A stretch of 64,000 nt of DNA from Polytrichum commune (GCA_950295325.1 OX485805.1:7564501-7628500), one strand, 5' to 3'. Counted from the first letter of the stretch, positions 12,573 through 26,425 are shown. Notes: a model not told the origin generated them from the sequence alone. Numbers and translations: made by a program.

Positions 12573-13919
12573 TTGGTACATGTATATTATGTCCTACTGC
12601 AAAATTAGTCAAGCAATGGTTGTCAATGAAATAGATTGATGTACTTGGCCTCTTCAATCACTTGACCTAAATCCAATGGAGCATGTGTGGACACTTGTGA
12701 ATTGGAAATTAAACGAGTATCCAACACCAACCAATATAATACGTCAATTGTGGGAGTGTGTGCAAGCTTCTTTCTAGTCCATCACTCCTTAGCAATGTCA
12801 AAAGTTCTATTATATCATGCTAAATCGTATACAAGTTGTTTAAGCTTCTAAAGGAGGGTGAACAAATTATTAATCTGTAGGTAGATGTAAGTTACAAAAT
12901 TGATGTGTAGTCTTGCAATAAACACAAGAATTTGGAAATGATGTACTAGACTATGATTATTAACATGTATAAGTGAAAGTTTGTATATTCTTGTGTTTAT
13001 ATGTGACAATTAATGTAGTGAGTTATTAACTTAATTTTGAGAGTCAGTGTATGCTAATGCCTCAAATAATGCCCCTTCTTACACTCAAATTAGTTTGTAC
13101 GTGGTAAGAAGAATCCACCCCCAGGACAGAGATCAAGACTTGTCCACTGTATTATGCTTGCACCCTCAAATTGATTGTCTTTAAACCATGGGCGTGGAAG
13201 GTGCAAGTTTTTGTTTTAGGGTTTCACCCAACTGAAATTAGTGTGGGCTCTTCCAAAATTTGTTGTCACACTAATTAGAAGTTCTTAACGTACTTAAGGA
13301 AATAAGTTATGATCACCAACTACTTGTGTTGAAGCATGTAAATCCTATCCTATGTTATGCAATCCAACATATGAGACCATGTTGTACAATGAGGCTTTTA
13401 TTCGACTAGAAAATGTCATCAACCTACATGAATGAATGAATGATAATACCAACTTTGACCATGACAAATGCCATTACAATTTTTTCATGAGGAATCATAT
13501 ATTGTATTTAAAAACAGTGATGTATAGCAGGCTTGATTGCCTTCACATGTGTAAGTACAATTAGGGTAAGCATACCAAAAACCAATGATACGTACCATTG
13601 TCATCTCTTGAATCCCTCAATGCAAGATTGTGGTACACATTGTTGGGTTTATGTTGAGTGTTGGTTTTGGGTATACGTACCTTATTTTAGATTAGACTAG
13701 GTGTGTCAGGTTCAAATATAGATGAGGTTGTCCTCTCATGTCCTACAGGGGGGGGGGGGTAATAGCAATTTTGTATATGGAAAAAAACTAACCAATCACA
13801 TCACTCGAAGTTAATAATCTAGCTAACTTCTTGACACACAACTACACCGTAATGGTATCTAGTGTAATAGTATCCCTTACCCTAATTTAAGGCATATGCT
13901 AGAATATGTGGAATCGTGC
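12573..13919. other. gene-free region
   Basis: No gene supported. A run of 11 G lies at 13,749-13,759. No repeat with defined ends was recognised. Confidence 0.4.
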
Positions 13920-14170
13920 TATGAGGTGTATGCCTATGTTACATAATGGTCTATAAATTGGCTAAAGTGTACACAAATGACACTTGGCATTCGTATGCCA
14001 ATGTGCATCACTTAATGTCATAATGCAAATAAGTTCTTACTTAAAATATATTTTGACGAATAATAACATGTTAGCAATTGGCAGACATGACATTTTGAGA
14101 CCTCTAAGCGTCTAGTTCAGGCCATTTGCAAATAGTGTATATCACACTAAATACTATAAATGATGTAGTA
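13920..14170 (+). repeat. interspersed repeat family D, copy 1
   Basis: Shares TATGAGGTGTATGCCTAT, AAAGTGTACACAAATGACAC, GACATGAC and CACTAAATAC.ATA..TG.TGTAG in the same order with 41,738-42,045. Non-coding, ends imprecise. Confidence 0.6.
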
Positions 14171-14290
14171 GACTTCTGATAATAAGGGTGAGTTTTCATG
14201 TAGGTTAGTTGCCCAATAAATTATAGTGGGAATAAGGACAGACTCATCCAAATTTACAAGTAATCTAGTTGGATAGGGTTTGTATATGCA

Positions 14291-14670
14291 ACTGCACTAA
14301 ATATCATTTTAGTGTTATATAATATTTTATGTCACTATGATAACTTTTCAGATGACACTTCTTATGAATAAGTGAACAAATATTGTCATGGACGATGGAT
14401 GAGTTCATCTATTGGCCAAAACCCTAACTTCTCTTGTCAACAACTTCTGATGAAATATTATCATGGAGGATTGAAATTTGGATGAAAAATCACTTGGTGA
14501 GTTCCAATAATTGCAAAAATGTAATTTTATAATCCCTTAAAAAAAATATACAAGGAACAACAAATGATGTTGGGTTAACATTTAGTGTTGGTGACACTAC
14601 ACCACGGTTTACAATTAGTATTGAGGAAGACAATTAGAATTGGTCACAATAAATATCATATTTATTGTAG
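14291..14670 (+). mobile_element. MITE family A, copy 2
   Basis: Starts CTGCACTAAATATCATTTTAG and ends AATAAATATCATATTTATTG. Internal order matches the other family A copies (GATGACACTTCTTATGAATA, GATGAGTTCATCTATTGGCC, GGTTAACATTTAGTGTTGGT). Both ends keep the self-complementary terminus typical of this family. Confidence 0.8.
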
Positions 14671-17600
14671 CTACTCCTATCTTCTCAAATCTAGGCCCAC
14701 CTACTAACTTCCTCCTCTAGGTCAAAAACCTCTCCGCCTCGTACAATTGGTCTTCAATCCTTTGATGACCGGCACTTGTAGGGTTAAGATTCTGTACTGG
14801 GTGCATGAAAGTCTAGTGGCTCGTGTTCACAACCCTCGACACTCTAGCAAATCGCTAGAATGTCGTTGGATGACAGCTTATGCTTAACTACATGTGAACA
14901 CTTGCAACCCACTATTACTAGAATCAAGTGGGCGAGTGACCTACATGGAAACTTACCCTTACCCCCCACCCGCTACTCAACTCGTACAATTTTTGGAGAA
15001 GGAACATTGATTAATGTGGATGCTCATGTTCGGACAATTCTATTCTTGTGGAGTTGTCCCCATGACCAAGTTTTTCTTTATCCTTTTCCGGGTAGGTTAA
15101 GGACTTCAAAAAAAAAAACCTGGTATTTTTTATTAAAAAATGTTTTTATTTTTAACAAGCTTCGTGAACTGCCCGAACTATGTGGGGACAAGATTAAGTT
15201 TAAGCATAATACTTTACGGGTTTAACTTCTACACTGATATGTGGAAATAAGTTGTCTTCACAATTAGGTTCCTTATTTACCCTTGCAAATTACCTTGGGT
15301 CCAAACTATATCACAAGATTATTTCCCTTCACGTGAATTAGAAGAAACAAAATAAGAAATTAAATGGCCCATTAAGACTAACCCTTAATTATCATTTCTT
15401 TAATAGCAGATAATTTACCTCCAAAACAACTACCCAGTCCAATGATGATAAGGAATGACAATAATGTATTACATAATTGGAACAAAAAATGAGTAATTTT
15501 GGATCCCAAATATTCCAAAGGGGTATCAATGACAAGAATACATGCATCATTTGAAGCTACTATGCCAAAATTTGGATATGGTGAGTTTGTCATCAAATTT
15601 ATGCTAAGAGGTGGTTTCTAGCAACAACAACATGCAATTGCACGTTGCGTTTTACTTGTGCAATTGATTTGGTTATTTCAATATATTTTCTTTTTAAATT
15701 TAAATTCAATTTGTGATCATTTACAATTTTGTGTTAATGTTTCATAATCACACTCAAGTACTTGCATTTGCTAAAAATTATATGACATTGTATGAATGTT
15801 CTCTACTATAGATGTTTATATATGTAGTGTAACACGCATACAAGCACAAAAACCTAATTGAAATGAGATTTGCGGATGCTGGAGAAAATAAATTGCATTA
15901 AAAGGTGATGAATAAAAGATGCGTAGATTATAAAAAAAGATTTAATATTTCAAAAACTATTGTGTGCTATTAAGCATAATAATCATGTATGCATGGTCCT
16001 TAAGAATGTAAATTTTAAGGGGCCTTGGGGATGATAGATTGGATAAAGGCAAGGATGTGGTTTACAATGAAGATGAACTGATTGGCCACCACCAACCCAT
16101 TGTTGTTGGCACTCCTCCCATGTCATTTCTCAACACTTCAAAGCCATTTCCCACAACATGACATCAACTTATTTTGCCCCATGACCTTGTTGTCATTTAA
16201 AAAGAAAAACTATTATGCATGAATGGGTGGTGATACCAAGGTTGTCGGGGGAAATTGGAATCTATCAACCAATTTGAAGGTTTTTGTTTGAAGCTATCAA
16301 TCATGGAGCATGAACACAAAAAAAAAATGGGGTCAACTGAATTTTGGAGGAGTTTGTGGCATTTGGATCCTATGGAAGGGAATGGGTAATACGTATGGCC
16401 TTGGAAAGAAGGAATAATGATTAGCTATTATTTTCTTTTTCTTTTTTGCCATCCAAGTCATACCACAATCCCAGACTATTCATATCCCCTACCATCCATT
16501 ACATCAATCAAGTTTGGGCAAGGTCTAGATTTTTGTTGTATTTTTGAAAATACATGCTTCCTATAAACGAATTTCATAGAGCATGTTTGAGGTCAACAAA
16601 CACATACACATGTTTAGAGTGAAGGGGATGGGGGAGACGGTCGCAAAAAAATGAAGAAACAACATGAGTTAAAATGAAGGGTCAACTTTCCTCTTCTCAA
16701 AATTAAGTAATATACATGAGGTTGAAATTTAAAAATCAAGTAATTGCACATATTATATTTATATTCAACGAGGTGTAATGTAAAGTTTTGTTTTCTAATT
16801 ATTGATTCCATTGACGACGTGAAGTCGGAGATGGCTTATGCCCTATGTGAACTCCAAAGTGCTCAACCAATAAAATATCAACAATCTTTTTTGGGCATAT
16901 TCTATATGTGTACATTGCAAATTTTAGATTCAACACTAGGGTTGAACTAGACATGTTCTCCACATTTGAAGTAATTGTAGTAGAACATGTGAAGGTGTAG
17001 GGATAGTAAGAGGAGAGATAAAATAAAGAGGAGGAGATAAATTATTTGTTTGGACATGGATTGGCATGGCCAATACCAACAACTTGTAAGGCAATGAATA
17101 TTGCTCATCTTTGAATCCTACTCAGGTATATGTCAATATTCAAATAACCAACTTTAAAAGCAGTCTCAATATCCGAATTTAAATTGATGCATATTTGAAA
17201 ATATAAATCTTAATTCCAACACAAATATATTTTTATATTTTTAATGCTACCTAGATCATATATCAGCATCAATGGTTAAGTGGAGCATCGCAAAGCTTTT
17301 AATGTAGTTGTTTAATGCTAGCTTCCCTCCCAACCAAATTTATTATTGTATTTTGTACATCTACCTCTACTTTAAGATTCTCAAGGGCCATTTTATTTGT
17401 AGACAACAACAAATGATAACAAACAATAACTCCTTGTTACATGTATTATGTACATTAATGTCCTAAAAAAAATACCCTTTCATACACTCATTTTATTTAA
17501 TTTTTGGTGTCCAAAGAGCATACTTATCTCCCCAAAAATATAATGGCACCCTATTGATTTGTAAAAAACCAGATGAAACAATCTCTCTCTCCCCCCCCCT

Positions 17601-18480
17601 CTACCAATGTATACATTTTAAGCCAAATTTTCAATAGGAGCCTTAGCTACTAGATTACAATGTATGTACTTTGTGTATTTTTGTTTTGGTTTCTTAGATG
17701 CCATCATATTTGATCTAGAAGAACGACAATTATTGGTCAAAAACTAAATTTTGCAACAACTAGAGCATGCTATGAATTTACATCTCCTAAATTGTTTAAG
17801 TAACATTAGGATCAATGAAATTGACAAAAAAATAAATGGTGTTATGTATAATATTTGGGTGCATTCAAATCAAAGATCATGTAGATAATACTCCTTCGAC
17901 TTATATGTATATCACAACAAATATTAGTTGTCCTCCCTTAGAACGTACCAACAACATGTGACCAACTCATTCTCTGTAACAGAAAGGTCACAATGTCAAT
18001 TGTTTGAAATGTTCTAAAAGATTTCTTTTGTGACCGCATTAGAATACAACTAGGTGTCAACATAGAGTGACATGGTATTATGTTTCAACATCCTCATTCT
18101 ATTGTGTACATCTAATCCCCTTGCAAGGTTTTCGTGTTGGAACTATAGCAATAATTCTATGTGTTTTTGGGTGATTTTGTTGATGTTGGCAAACATCTTG
18201 GAAAATAATTACATTTAGGAGCCTATATGACTCCAATATAAACATCAGATTCGTAAATTTTTCACACTACAATCCACTTCACATGGGCATTGTCTACATA
18301 CAGTTTCATGTATTATAACTTATTTTTCATTCATACATGATGGCTAAGTATGCGATGTTAACCTTGAGGGTTTAGGTTAACCCATCTTAGTGTGCTAATT
18401 AGGCTTGTGAATAATATTTTTATGTCATTTTGTGCTCATGTTCGGTAGAGGTTGTTTAAGAATTTGCAATCATGGCTTAG
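14671..18480. other. gene-free AT-rich region
   Basis: No gene, RNA or bounded repeat supported. The + strand frame at 14,860-15,225 reads through family-type repeat sequence (the GAGTGACCTACATGG half element) and poly(A), which argues against a real protein. Confidence 0.4.
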
Positions 18481-18622
18481 AGCCAGAGGCAAATCAATCA
18501 TATGTTCCATCCCATTGACAAGGATGAGAGATTATTTTGTGTTGCAAATGATATTGAAGTTTTGAAAGCCCGGGTAGAGAGAGATCGCCTTGGAGAGATT
18601 GGGAAATTTCTTAAAATTTAGG
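18481..18622 (+). pseudogene. possible short coding remnant
   Basis: A 46-codon stretch reads QRQINHMFHPIDKDERLFCV, continues with ANDIEVLKARVERDRLGEIG and ends at a TAG. Its composition (charged, amphipathic, GC-richer than its surroundings) is much more protein-like than the neighbourhood. It is bounded upstream by an in-frame TAG. I do not recognise the family; it could be an exon remnant or a gene piece carried by a transposon. Weak call. Confidence 0.25.
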
Positions 18623-21600
18623 CATTTTCATGATTTATTCATTTATTCATTTCATTTGGGCCATCTATCCCAATAAATTCCAAAAAAACAACTTAATTAT
18701 TCTTATTTCTTTCTTGCCCAACAAAATATTAGCCTACAATATGTTCTTCATCATCATCATCGAGGGAGATCATCTTCGCCATGAAGCCACCACCATGAGG
18801 TGAAGGTGTAGTATTGTATGATGATACCAAGATTGACATTGAATTTGACAAAGTCTCTCTTGAATGCGATGAAGTAGATGCAAGTGCAATCCACATAATC
18901 ATAGAGGTTATGTTTAGTGTCTGAAATCCATAGTTACATTGAAAAAAATTCACATGTAGATGCATAAGCATCAATAATTGATTGAGGTTTAGTCAACATT
19001 TATATTAAAAAATGAAAAACTTTGGATTATTTTATCTTTCACCTCTCCATGACACATATACTTTCTTGATTTAGGTTTATGTAGTAGTGCAATCAAAGAA
19101 CATGCGTATCTCAACTGAAATTCTCTCTATTACCCCTATTAGCTAGCCCTTCTAGTTTATGCTACCTTAGTATTACCTAGACCTTATTACTATCATGTTA
19201 ATAATGACAACATTCTTGAAGGTTGAACCGACACTGCCCACCCCTCAACATTGGTTGGGACTCAAAGGTGTACTACCTCATAATTTGACCTACTTATAAT
19301 CATATCGTTATATTAGTTCAATGATATATCTATTGATATACTCCCTCTTATATCAGCAACGTTATAACCCTTCAACCTAAGATTATGCACTTCTACCCTT
19401 ATTGATCTATGATATTTACTTCTAGCTCCCCAAATTAGTTTGTAAAGACCAAGATTAGAGAACTATACAATATTCCTAAATGCAGTTTGTACTTCTTGCT
19501 ATTACAATAGCTGAGGGTGAGACATAAATAAGTTTAGTCTCTGCAATATTTCTTGGCTCCGAGTGCTTGAACAATGACAAGCATTATTACAACCACAAAT
19601 AAACTAGGAACCCCTTCAAACCCCAATACCATTATTCCAAGGACCAACACTACTACATTTAGTAGAAAGGTTGTACACTACAGAACTCCACCACTCCCTT
19701 GTATTACTCACATTTTTTATACTTTCTAAGTAGGTATTGGGATTTGTGGCGTAAGAAAGCCTCATATCACTATCCTAACCACCACTTCTCATACAATCAT
19801 CCTAAGGTTTACAAGTGCCACTCTTAGACTCATCCTTTGAAAATCTTCTTCTTTGCCAATAGTTGTCATTGGTTGCCTCCTCAAAAAGAACCTAATTCTA
19901 CCTTTAACTAACTACTTAGTAAAACACAACCCTTTGACATGGGAGCCCGTACAAAAGCGTTGAATCTTTTTTCTTCTTCAAATTAAACACCATATTAACT
20001 GTCCAATTGAACTTTACCCCCATCCTTATAGAAAGCATTTGAAGGTATCAAAAGAAATATTCTACCAAATTTAAAATATCTAGAATCAAGAGGTTTAAAT
20101 TTAGATTTATAGGTAATTTTGAAGTTCGTTTCCAAATCCCCGCCCCCCAAGCCCTAGGGAGTGATGCAGTGGTCATTTGCAAAGCACTTGGGGAAAATAA
20201 TGAAATTTGAAAGCAAATAAAAATGATCAAAACCTTGATATTCAACATCGGTACTGGAGATTGACGGCCCTAATTCTAGTGCCACATTGTAAGGTTGTCA
20301 CCCAACTCTACCAAAAGATGTTGAGCAATGCAAACCATCACAATGACTTTGTGCAGTGCCAAAGTGAGAACTAGCAAATATGGCACTTATGCTCCAATGT
20401 ACAAAGAGATGAAGAAGAAATTCATTTCCACCAGCAATGTGGAGCATGGGTGTTGATTTTGCCATGACAACATCAAGCTTTGTGTGAGTGGCAACAAAAA
20501 TGAATATATTATGGACTGGCCTATAGTACCCAACACATGACTATTAAAGATAGAAATCAATATCTCAAGGGAGAAGGTATTGGCGCTAGAGTACACCATG
20601 TTCCAATTGAAGCAAATGGAGGCATTTTCAGCTTGTTGTAGGCTCTCAAATGAGAGAGTGACGGACTTATGAATGGACATTATGTTCTTGGAGTCATTGT
20701 CCGTATCCATGATTTGGAGTGTTTATCAACATCGTCTTCAAGGAGGATAACTCCTAATGTGTCACAATGGATGATATCCCATAATGCACATGTTCGGACT
20801 TCATCAAAGTGTCTTTCATGGCTTTGGGAAAGAAAGAAAAATGTATATTGCAATTACTTGTACTATGCATTTAGATGTCTATTCAAGGTGAATTACAACA
20901 ACAACTTCATCCACGCTCCAACATGCACCTACAACAAGGTCATGCAACCACTTAAGCTTGTTGGTGTTGTTGAACACAAGTAGTGATGCTAGTATATTGT
21001 TCATCGTAATATTTCAAAGTAATAATTGATGAAATTATTTTTAATCTATTTTGGTTGCAACTAGCAATGTTTTGGATTATTACAATAAAAATCAAAAAAA
21101 TGATTGAATACTTTTCTTGTAGTCCATGGTAGTAGGCTTGCTTATGTTCTCAATTTTTGAAATGTTAATATTATACATTTGAATAAAATAAATACATAGT
21201 ACAAATTTTAAGTTATGATCCATATAGTCATGAAACTTTTCTTTGACTTTATTGCTCACATGTTACCGTGCATCGCTCATCGCTCATGTCTTAGGTTCCC
21301 TCACATAACATAGTTTGGTTATAGAGAAAACTTTCCATAAAGTAATGGGAGCACACAATGGGAACACTATGTGAAAGAAAAATAAAAAATCCAATGACAT
21401 GTGTATTCAAACACATTGTCTTATAGTAGGCATGTGTGTGTGTCACTAGGAAGCCTCCAGTATAAGTGTGATACACCAAATATTATATGTAAGTATCATA
21501 TATATGTACTACTCAATATGTGCAATGCATTTTGGGTTTGAAGATTCCTTTTAATCCTCCATTATTGAGCCCATTCAAAGTGCATATTGTTATCATTGCT

Positions 21601-22717
21601 TTCTAACTCGAAGGAGGCTACCATTGACCACATTTTTATGCTTTGTCCCTGTATGTAGTTTATGGAACTAATGACAAGTTTGTTGAAAGACAACATCTTT
21701 GAATTTACAATTGTCATATCTATTGTAAAAAATCCTTATTTTTCATTGCTTTGCAAAGTGTGTGTTGACACATGCACATGCTTCTCTAAGCAACTCAAAT
21801 AAATGTACTTAATGTTTTGCGATGCCCTAAACCACAAAATATTACGAGCAACCTATAAAGAAAGAGGGTGTACATATAGACACCCATAACCATGGCTATA
21901 GGTGCTTGCTCATGTCCTAGCTTCTCTCATTTTTGGAACCATGTATCCTTACCTATTATTCTTGAATGATTTTTGAATCTTTTTCAATGCCCGTTCACAC
22001 CGGGGTATTCTTCCATCCAACACAACACATGCTTCGTTAAAGTTTTTCTCCTTGGAAAATAACTCTTGCTTCCAAGAGGCCTTCGTTCTCATCATTGGCA
22101 AAATTTGGTGGGTTTGAATTGTGGATTTTTTTGTGTGTTTGATGTTGTAATTATGCATTGTGGATGTGATTTGGAATAGACATTATTCAGTTATGATTTG
22201 AGCTAGCATGTGGATGTTCATATTGAGCTAGTATTTGTTGTTCTTGTTTCTTAAGCTAAACTTTTAGATCACATTTGTAGCAAACACTTGAATGGATTGT
22301 CATGGGTGAGATCTCATTGCAAAGACCACAAGATGTAGTACAAGATACACCCATATTTCTTTTTCCAATCAGTGCAAAAGGTGGGTGGAGATGATGGGCA
22401 TGGACATATATGCATGTGGCAAGTATGCATGACTATGAGGAGCATATGGTTACATGGGCTTATGGGGTTGGGACAACCCAAGATTTTAATTCATATACAT
22501 GGGTGCAATTGGCCAAGAACGGGATGGGCCCAAACTACCATAGAAGACGCTTTATTTCTTCATTACCATTGTTGGAATGTGGTTTCCATGTGAGATACAA
22601 GTAGGTCTTAGCCAATGTTTGCGTGATGCATGCCAAAGTTTGAAGGAAGAAGAATTATTTGTTGGAATATAGAGCCCTCTATGGTAGTAACACATACAAC
22701 ATAGAGGGTGAATCCCC
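18623..22717. other. gene-free AT-rich region
   Basis: Several frames of 60-110 codons exist on both strands (for example near 20,400-20,980), but they overlap each other, have no recognisable motif and lie in AT-rich DNA. No transposon ends were recognised. Confidence 0.35.
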
Positions 22718-22728
22718 CAAGACCATGC

Positions 22729-23260
22729 AACGACGCTATCTTGTGAGCGGTGAGCAGAAAATTTGAAATTTTTGAAAAAAAATTGATTTAAAAAAAAAAT
22801 CAAAATATTTGACTTAATTCTTACACCGAGTAGGACTCTTCGTATAGTTTCTTTACAAATATGACTAAAAGTAGATGGTACGTTTAACTGTGGATGGTGC
22901 CTATAACCATGGAGTGGAAGAAATTATAAACTTTTGAAAAAACCATCCATAAAAAGAAACGGAAGAAAACGAAAAAAAAATTTAGAAAAAAAACTTCCAA
23001 AATAATAGGGAACATAAAATAAGGGATAAGAATGTAAATTAAAATTTTAAGTATTTATCCACGAAAACTCAAAAACGGAAATAGGACCTTGATTAATTTT
23101 TGTTAAATAATATGCAAATTTTATAGAATGAAACCATAAATTCTCCACGGTCATAGGGTCTATATCATACATTTCATTGAAAAATTTGAAGAATAAAAAT
23201 TCAAATTTTCTGCTCACGGCTCACTGCTCACCGCTCACCGCTCACAAGATAGCATTCCTG
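22729..23260. mobile_element. non-autonomous MULE-type element, 11-bp TSD
   Basis: The 532-bp block is flanked by perfect direct repeats CAAGACCATGC (22,718-22,728 and 23,261-23,271). Its ends are inverted: GCTATCTTGTGAGCGGTGAG then CAGAAAATTTGAA on the left, and the reverse complement on the right. The right end carries extra copies of a GCTCACC/GCTCACG unit. A 9-11-bp duplication points to the Mutator superfamily. The interior is A/T-rich and non-coding. This family is unrelated in sequence to the 11.7-kb MULE at 27,536. Confidence 0.8.
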
Positions 23261-23271
23261 CAAGACCATGC

Positions 23272-24212
23272 CATTTGGCTTTCAATGATTTAGCACCCCA
23301 CACTAACTATTGTCTATGCTAGATAGTTGAAATTAATGGTGTAGGTATAGACGACTCAAAATTGAAGGGTCTTTTGAACATTGTGAATTTTCTCTTCATG
23401 CAAGCCGTTAGTGAATGTTCCATTACGAATCAAAGTTTGGACACTATAATGTACTATCATATTAACGTACTACATAATTCTATGCCTTGGCTGAGCAATT
23501 AGTGGTCTCTGGGTACATGTTGAGTTGAAGATATGTTCATGGTCTTATCCATTAACGTAATCTCTTTAGAATGAGCATTGGCCATAAGTTAGCGATTGCA
23601 CTACGATGTATGAATACTACAATACTCATGGGGTCACACACCCTAATGTATATGGGTACATCTCATTCATATACATTTGTGTTGTATATTATCTCATTAA
23701 TTGTATTAACTTCAATTGGTGAGAATTTAAAAAGAAAAAAGTGAAGAAAATGAAGTCAAATTGAATGAAAAGAGATCTTCAAAACCTGGGTGAAAGTTTG
23801 AACCGAGATGTTTCATTTTTTGCTCTAAAGAATCATGAAAAAAAGTTACAACACATCAAGGGTACTTTTGTTTTTATCACATACAATTTGCACAAAGCTT
23901 AACATGTACAATTTAAGAAATAAAAATGAAAAATCAGTTGTAAATGTACATAGGCAAATTTGAAAGTACACACTCACGTGGTGCTAATCCTCGACATTGA
24001 GTTCAATCCCCCACCCCACCACCCCCCGGGAACTAAGATTCTTCTTCTTTTCTAAATTTGATTGTGATGCAAAGAAGTGGGTTTTATAAGTTGGCTTGGT
24101 TGTCAAGTATGCCATATGAATCATCCGATTGGATGTGTACCATCCATGTTCATCTCAAGGTTGGCATGTCTAGTTCCAAGACAACAATAATATGAACATC
24201 TATAGTTGAGTG
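23272..24212. other. gene-free region
   Basis: Nothing supportable beyond short AT-rich tracts and a C-rich patch at about 24,010-24,030. Confidence 0.4.
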
Positions 24213-24560
24213 GTATGTGGTTAGGTGTGGATCTAAGAACGAACGCCCAATTTTAAAGGGACGCATGTTTTAGATTAGAGAATGTGTTCAAAACATGCTA
24301 ACTATTCTAGGTTCAATAGTCAACATGATTTTTAATTTTTCTTTTTAATCTTATTTAATCTTATTTTTTGGGGGGGACTATTGACACTCAATGAGCTGGA
24401 GAATCTTCACTTTGATGATGGAAAATAAATATCTATATGGGCTGCAAAAAAACGTGAGACAAATGACTACAAGCACAATTTGGAGTTACTAATCGTGTCG
24501 GCACATATTGCGTGTTCGTATCCTCCAAGAAGTGGGTGTAGAGAGAAATGTATCCAACAA
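24213..24560 (+). repeat. interspersed repeat family F, copy 2
   Basis: Begins GAGTGGTATGTGGTTAGGTG and ends near AAGAAGTGGGTGTAGAGAGA. The minus-strand copy at 25,135-26,425 matches it in inverse order, so the two form large inverted arms about 575 bp apart. Non-coding. Confidence 0.65.
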
Positions 24561-24689
24561 CACACGTCCACCTTATGTTATTTCGTGGGGCGCAAGGTAG
24601 TAGATGATGGGAATTTATGATCCCAATGAAAGTCCTCAAAAGCAGAAGCTTGTTCATGAAGCCATAGCACAAGTAAAAATGCAAAATAA

Positions 24690-24750
24690 AAATTCCGAGG
24701 CTTGAGCTTGAAGGCAACGGCAATGCTCTCCACAAGGGTTCGAATCCCAT
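24690..24750 (+). repeat. possible tRNA-derived SINE or tRNA relic
   Basis: GGGTTCGAATCCC (24,736-24,748) is a consensus RNA polymerase III B box. A loose A-box-like GAGGCTTGAGCTTGAAGG lies about 38 bp upstream, and a T run follows. I could not fold a cloverleaf with a good acceptor stem, so an active tRNA is unlikely. Confidence 0.3.
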
Positions 24751-25134
24751 TTTTTTGCCTGACACGTATAAAACTAGCTTGGCTTTCACGTCATTGCCAA
24801 AGTTTGTTAGGTCCCGTATGTACACTCTCAATTAAAGCTCAAAGGTTTTGAAAGTTTGATGCATTGCATGCCCACTTAACCCGGCCATGGGGGATTCACC
24901 AAACCTAAGTTAAAGTAAGTGGGTTCAAAGTGAAACCAAGGATTGAATTAAGTCACCGACCACTCCTAGGATAACAAATGCAATATTTGCACTAGGTTAT
25001 TGCAAATCAAAAATCAAGGTCATATTCCATTTTTTAATAGGTTTTAGAGCTCATATGAATGTCTTGTTCATTATCATATTGAACATTTTTACTTCTCTAA
25101 CATTGAAATTGGTACTAAGGTAGATGTGCGTTAG

Positions 25135-26425
25135 ATGGATACATTTCTCTCTACACCCACTTCTTGTAGGATAGGAAACATGCGATTATTGTGAGATGAT
25201 TAGTTAATGCAATTTGTGTCCATAGCTATTCGTCTAGTAATATTCGTAGCTCATATGTATAAGTAATTCATTATCAAAGTGAAGATTTTTGTGCTCATTC
25301 AATGGTCATATAGATCTCCCCAATCATGTTGATTATTGAGCTTCTAATGGTTAGCATATGTTGAGCCCGTAGTGCAAATCTCTTTTAAACACACGATTTT
25401 CTGGTGCAAGTTCTTAGATCCACACATGTGACCTAATTGCTTCTTCTTTTTGGCACAAATTGAAATCAAATTCAATTGCAAAAGAAAAGTAGATGCCACC
25501 TCGGGGGATCCAACGCAAAACCGAGGGGACTCAAGAAATAATGCCCATTTGGGGTATGACCTTCCAAGTAACCAACAAATTGCTACGAGTAACAATAAGA
25601 CCTTTGACACACCATATCCGGCGCAAACTAGCCATTTTGGCATCATATGCTCTACGTTTTTATACATACCAACCCATTCCTATGAGGTAGGTTCAACACC
25701 ATGTTGACTATGCATCCTCTCACAAAACAAGCCATGATGTTCCACTAGTTTGATCCAAAAAGCATAGTAAACCTCAACAAGGGAGAATTCAAGTTGTGCA
25801 TCCTCCCATCTTAAACAGTCATTCCTACCATGACCAACTATCTCGGAAAAATCTCAAACCTTTCTTGTAAAGGGTGAATGTCCTAGCCATGGTGATCCCA
25901 AAATACAGGCCTTGGTACTCCATTTGCCACCAAAGGTTAAATTGTAAAATATTTTCCGGACATGAAGGAGAGAGAAAGGTGGCCTTGCGCACCATCGCCT
26001 TCCACAATTGAGCAATATGGCGCCATACTTTCATTCACCTTTAACAGAGAAGTTGGAATAGAATAACTAAAGAGAGGAAGGACCCCAAGAGCCATGGTAA
26101 GACGGTTGCAGTTGCACGATGGAGTACTTGAAAAGAATTTGTAAATCCAATTGTGCTGGTAGAAGAGCTTGAATAATCCATTTGCTTATGAGCGCTCTCA
26201 TAACATCTTCCGGGGAAGCAAGGCTTAGACCTCCAACTTTCTTAAGCAACACGTAGTCATCCCAACTAACATGAGATCTTGTCGTGTTTTCCGAGCCTAA
26301 CCAAAGGAAGTTGCAAAGCAAAGCTTTAATCTTTCCCAAGACTTTTCTCCATCCCACCCAAACTGAAATGAAATACCAAAGGGAGGACATCAACATGTGA
26401 CCTAATTACATACCACTCAAATTTA
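25135..26425 (-). repeat. family F copy 3, split by a LINE
   Basis: Read on the minus strand, 26,425-26,393 gives the family start (GAGTGGTATGTAATTAGGTC). It resumes from 25,438 down to about 25,135 (GGATCTAAGAA ... CACCCACTTCTTG... inverted). The gap is exactly the LINE insertion with its target duplication. This dates the LINE as younger than the F copy. Confidence 0.65.
25439..26392 (-). mobile_element. 5'-truncated LINE with 15-bp TSD
   Basis: ACATGTGACCTAATT is directly repeated at 25,424-25,438 and 26,393-26,407. The minus strand encodes the end of a non-LTR reverse transcriptase: WRKVLGKIKALLCNFLWLGS, VSWDDYVLLKKVGGLSLASP and EDVMRALISKWIIQALL, followed after a break by KAMVRKATFLSP. 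This is the region before and around zf-RVT (PF13966 type). The 3' end is GTGCCAAAAAGAAGAAG next to the target repeat, a short A-rich tail. 5' truncation, A-rich 3' end and a long target repeat all fit target-primed reverse transcription. Stops interrupt the frame, so it is not functional. Confidence 0.85.

Noticed and set aside
24736..24748. Active tRNA gene
   Set aside because: A consensus B box is present, but no acceptor stem, anticodon arm or proper A box could be built.
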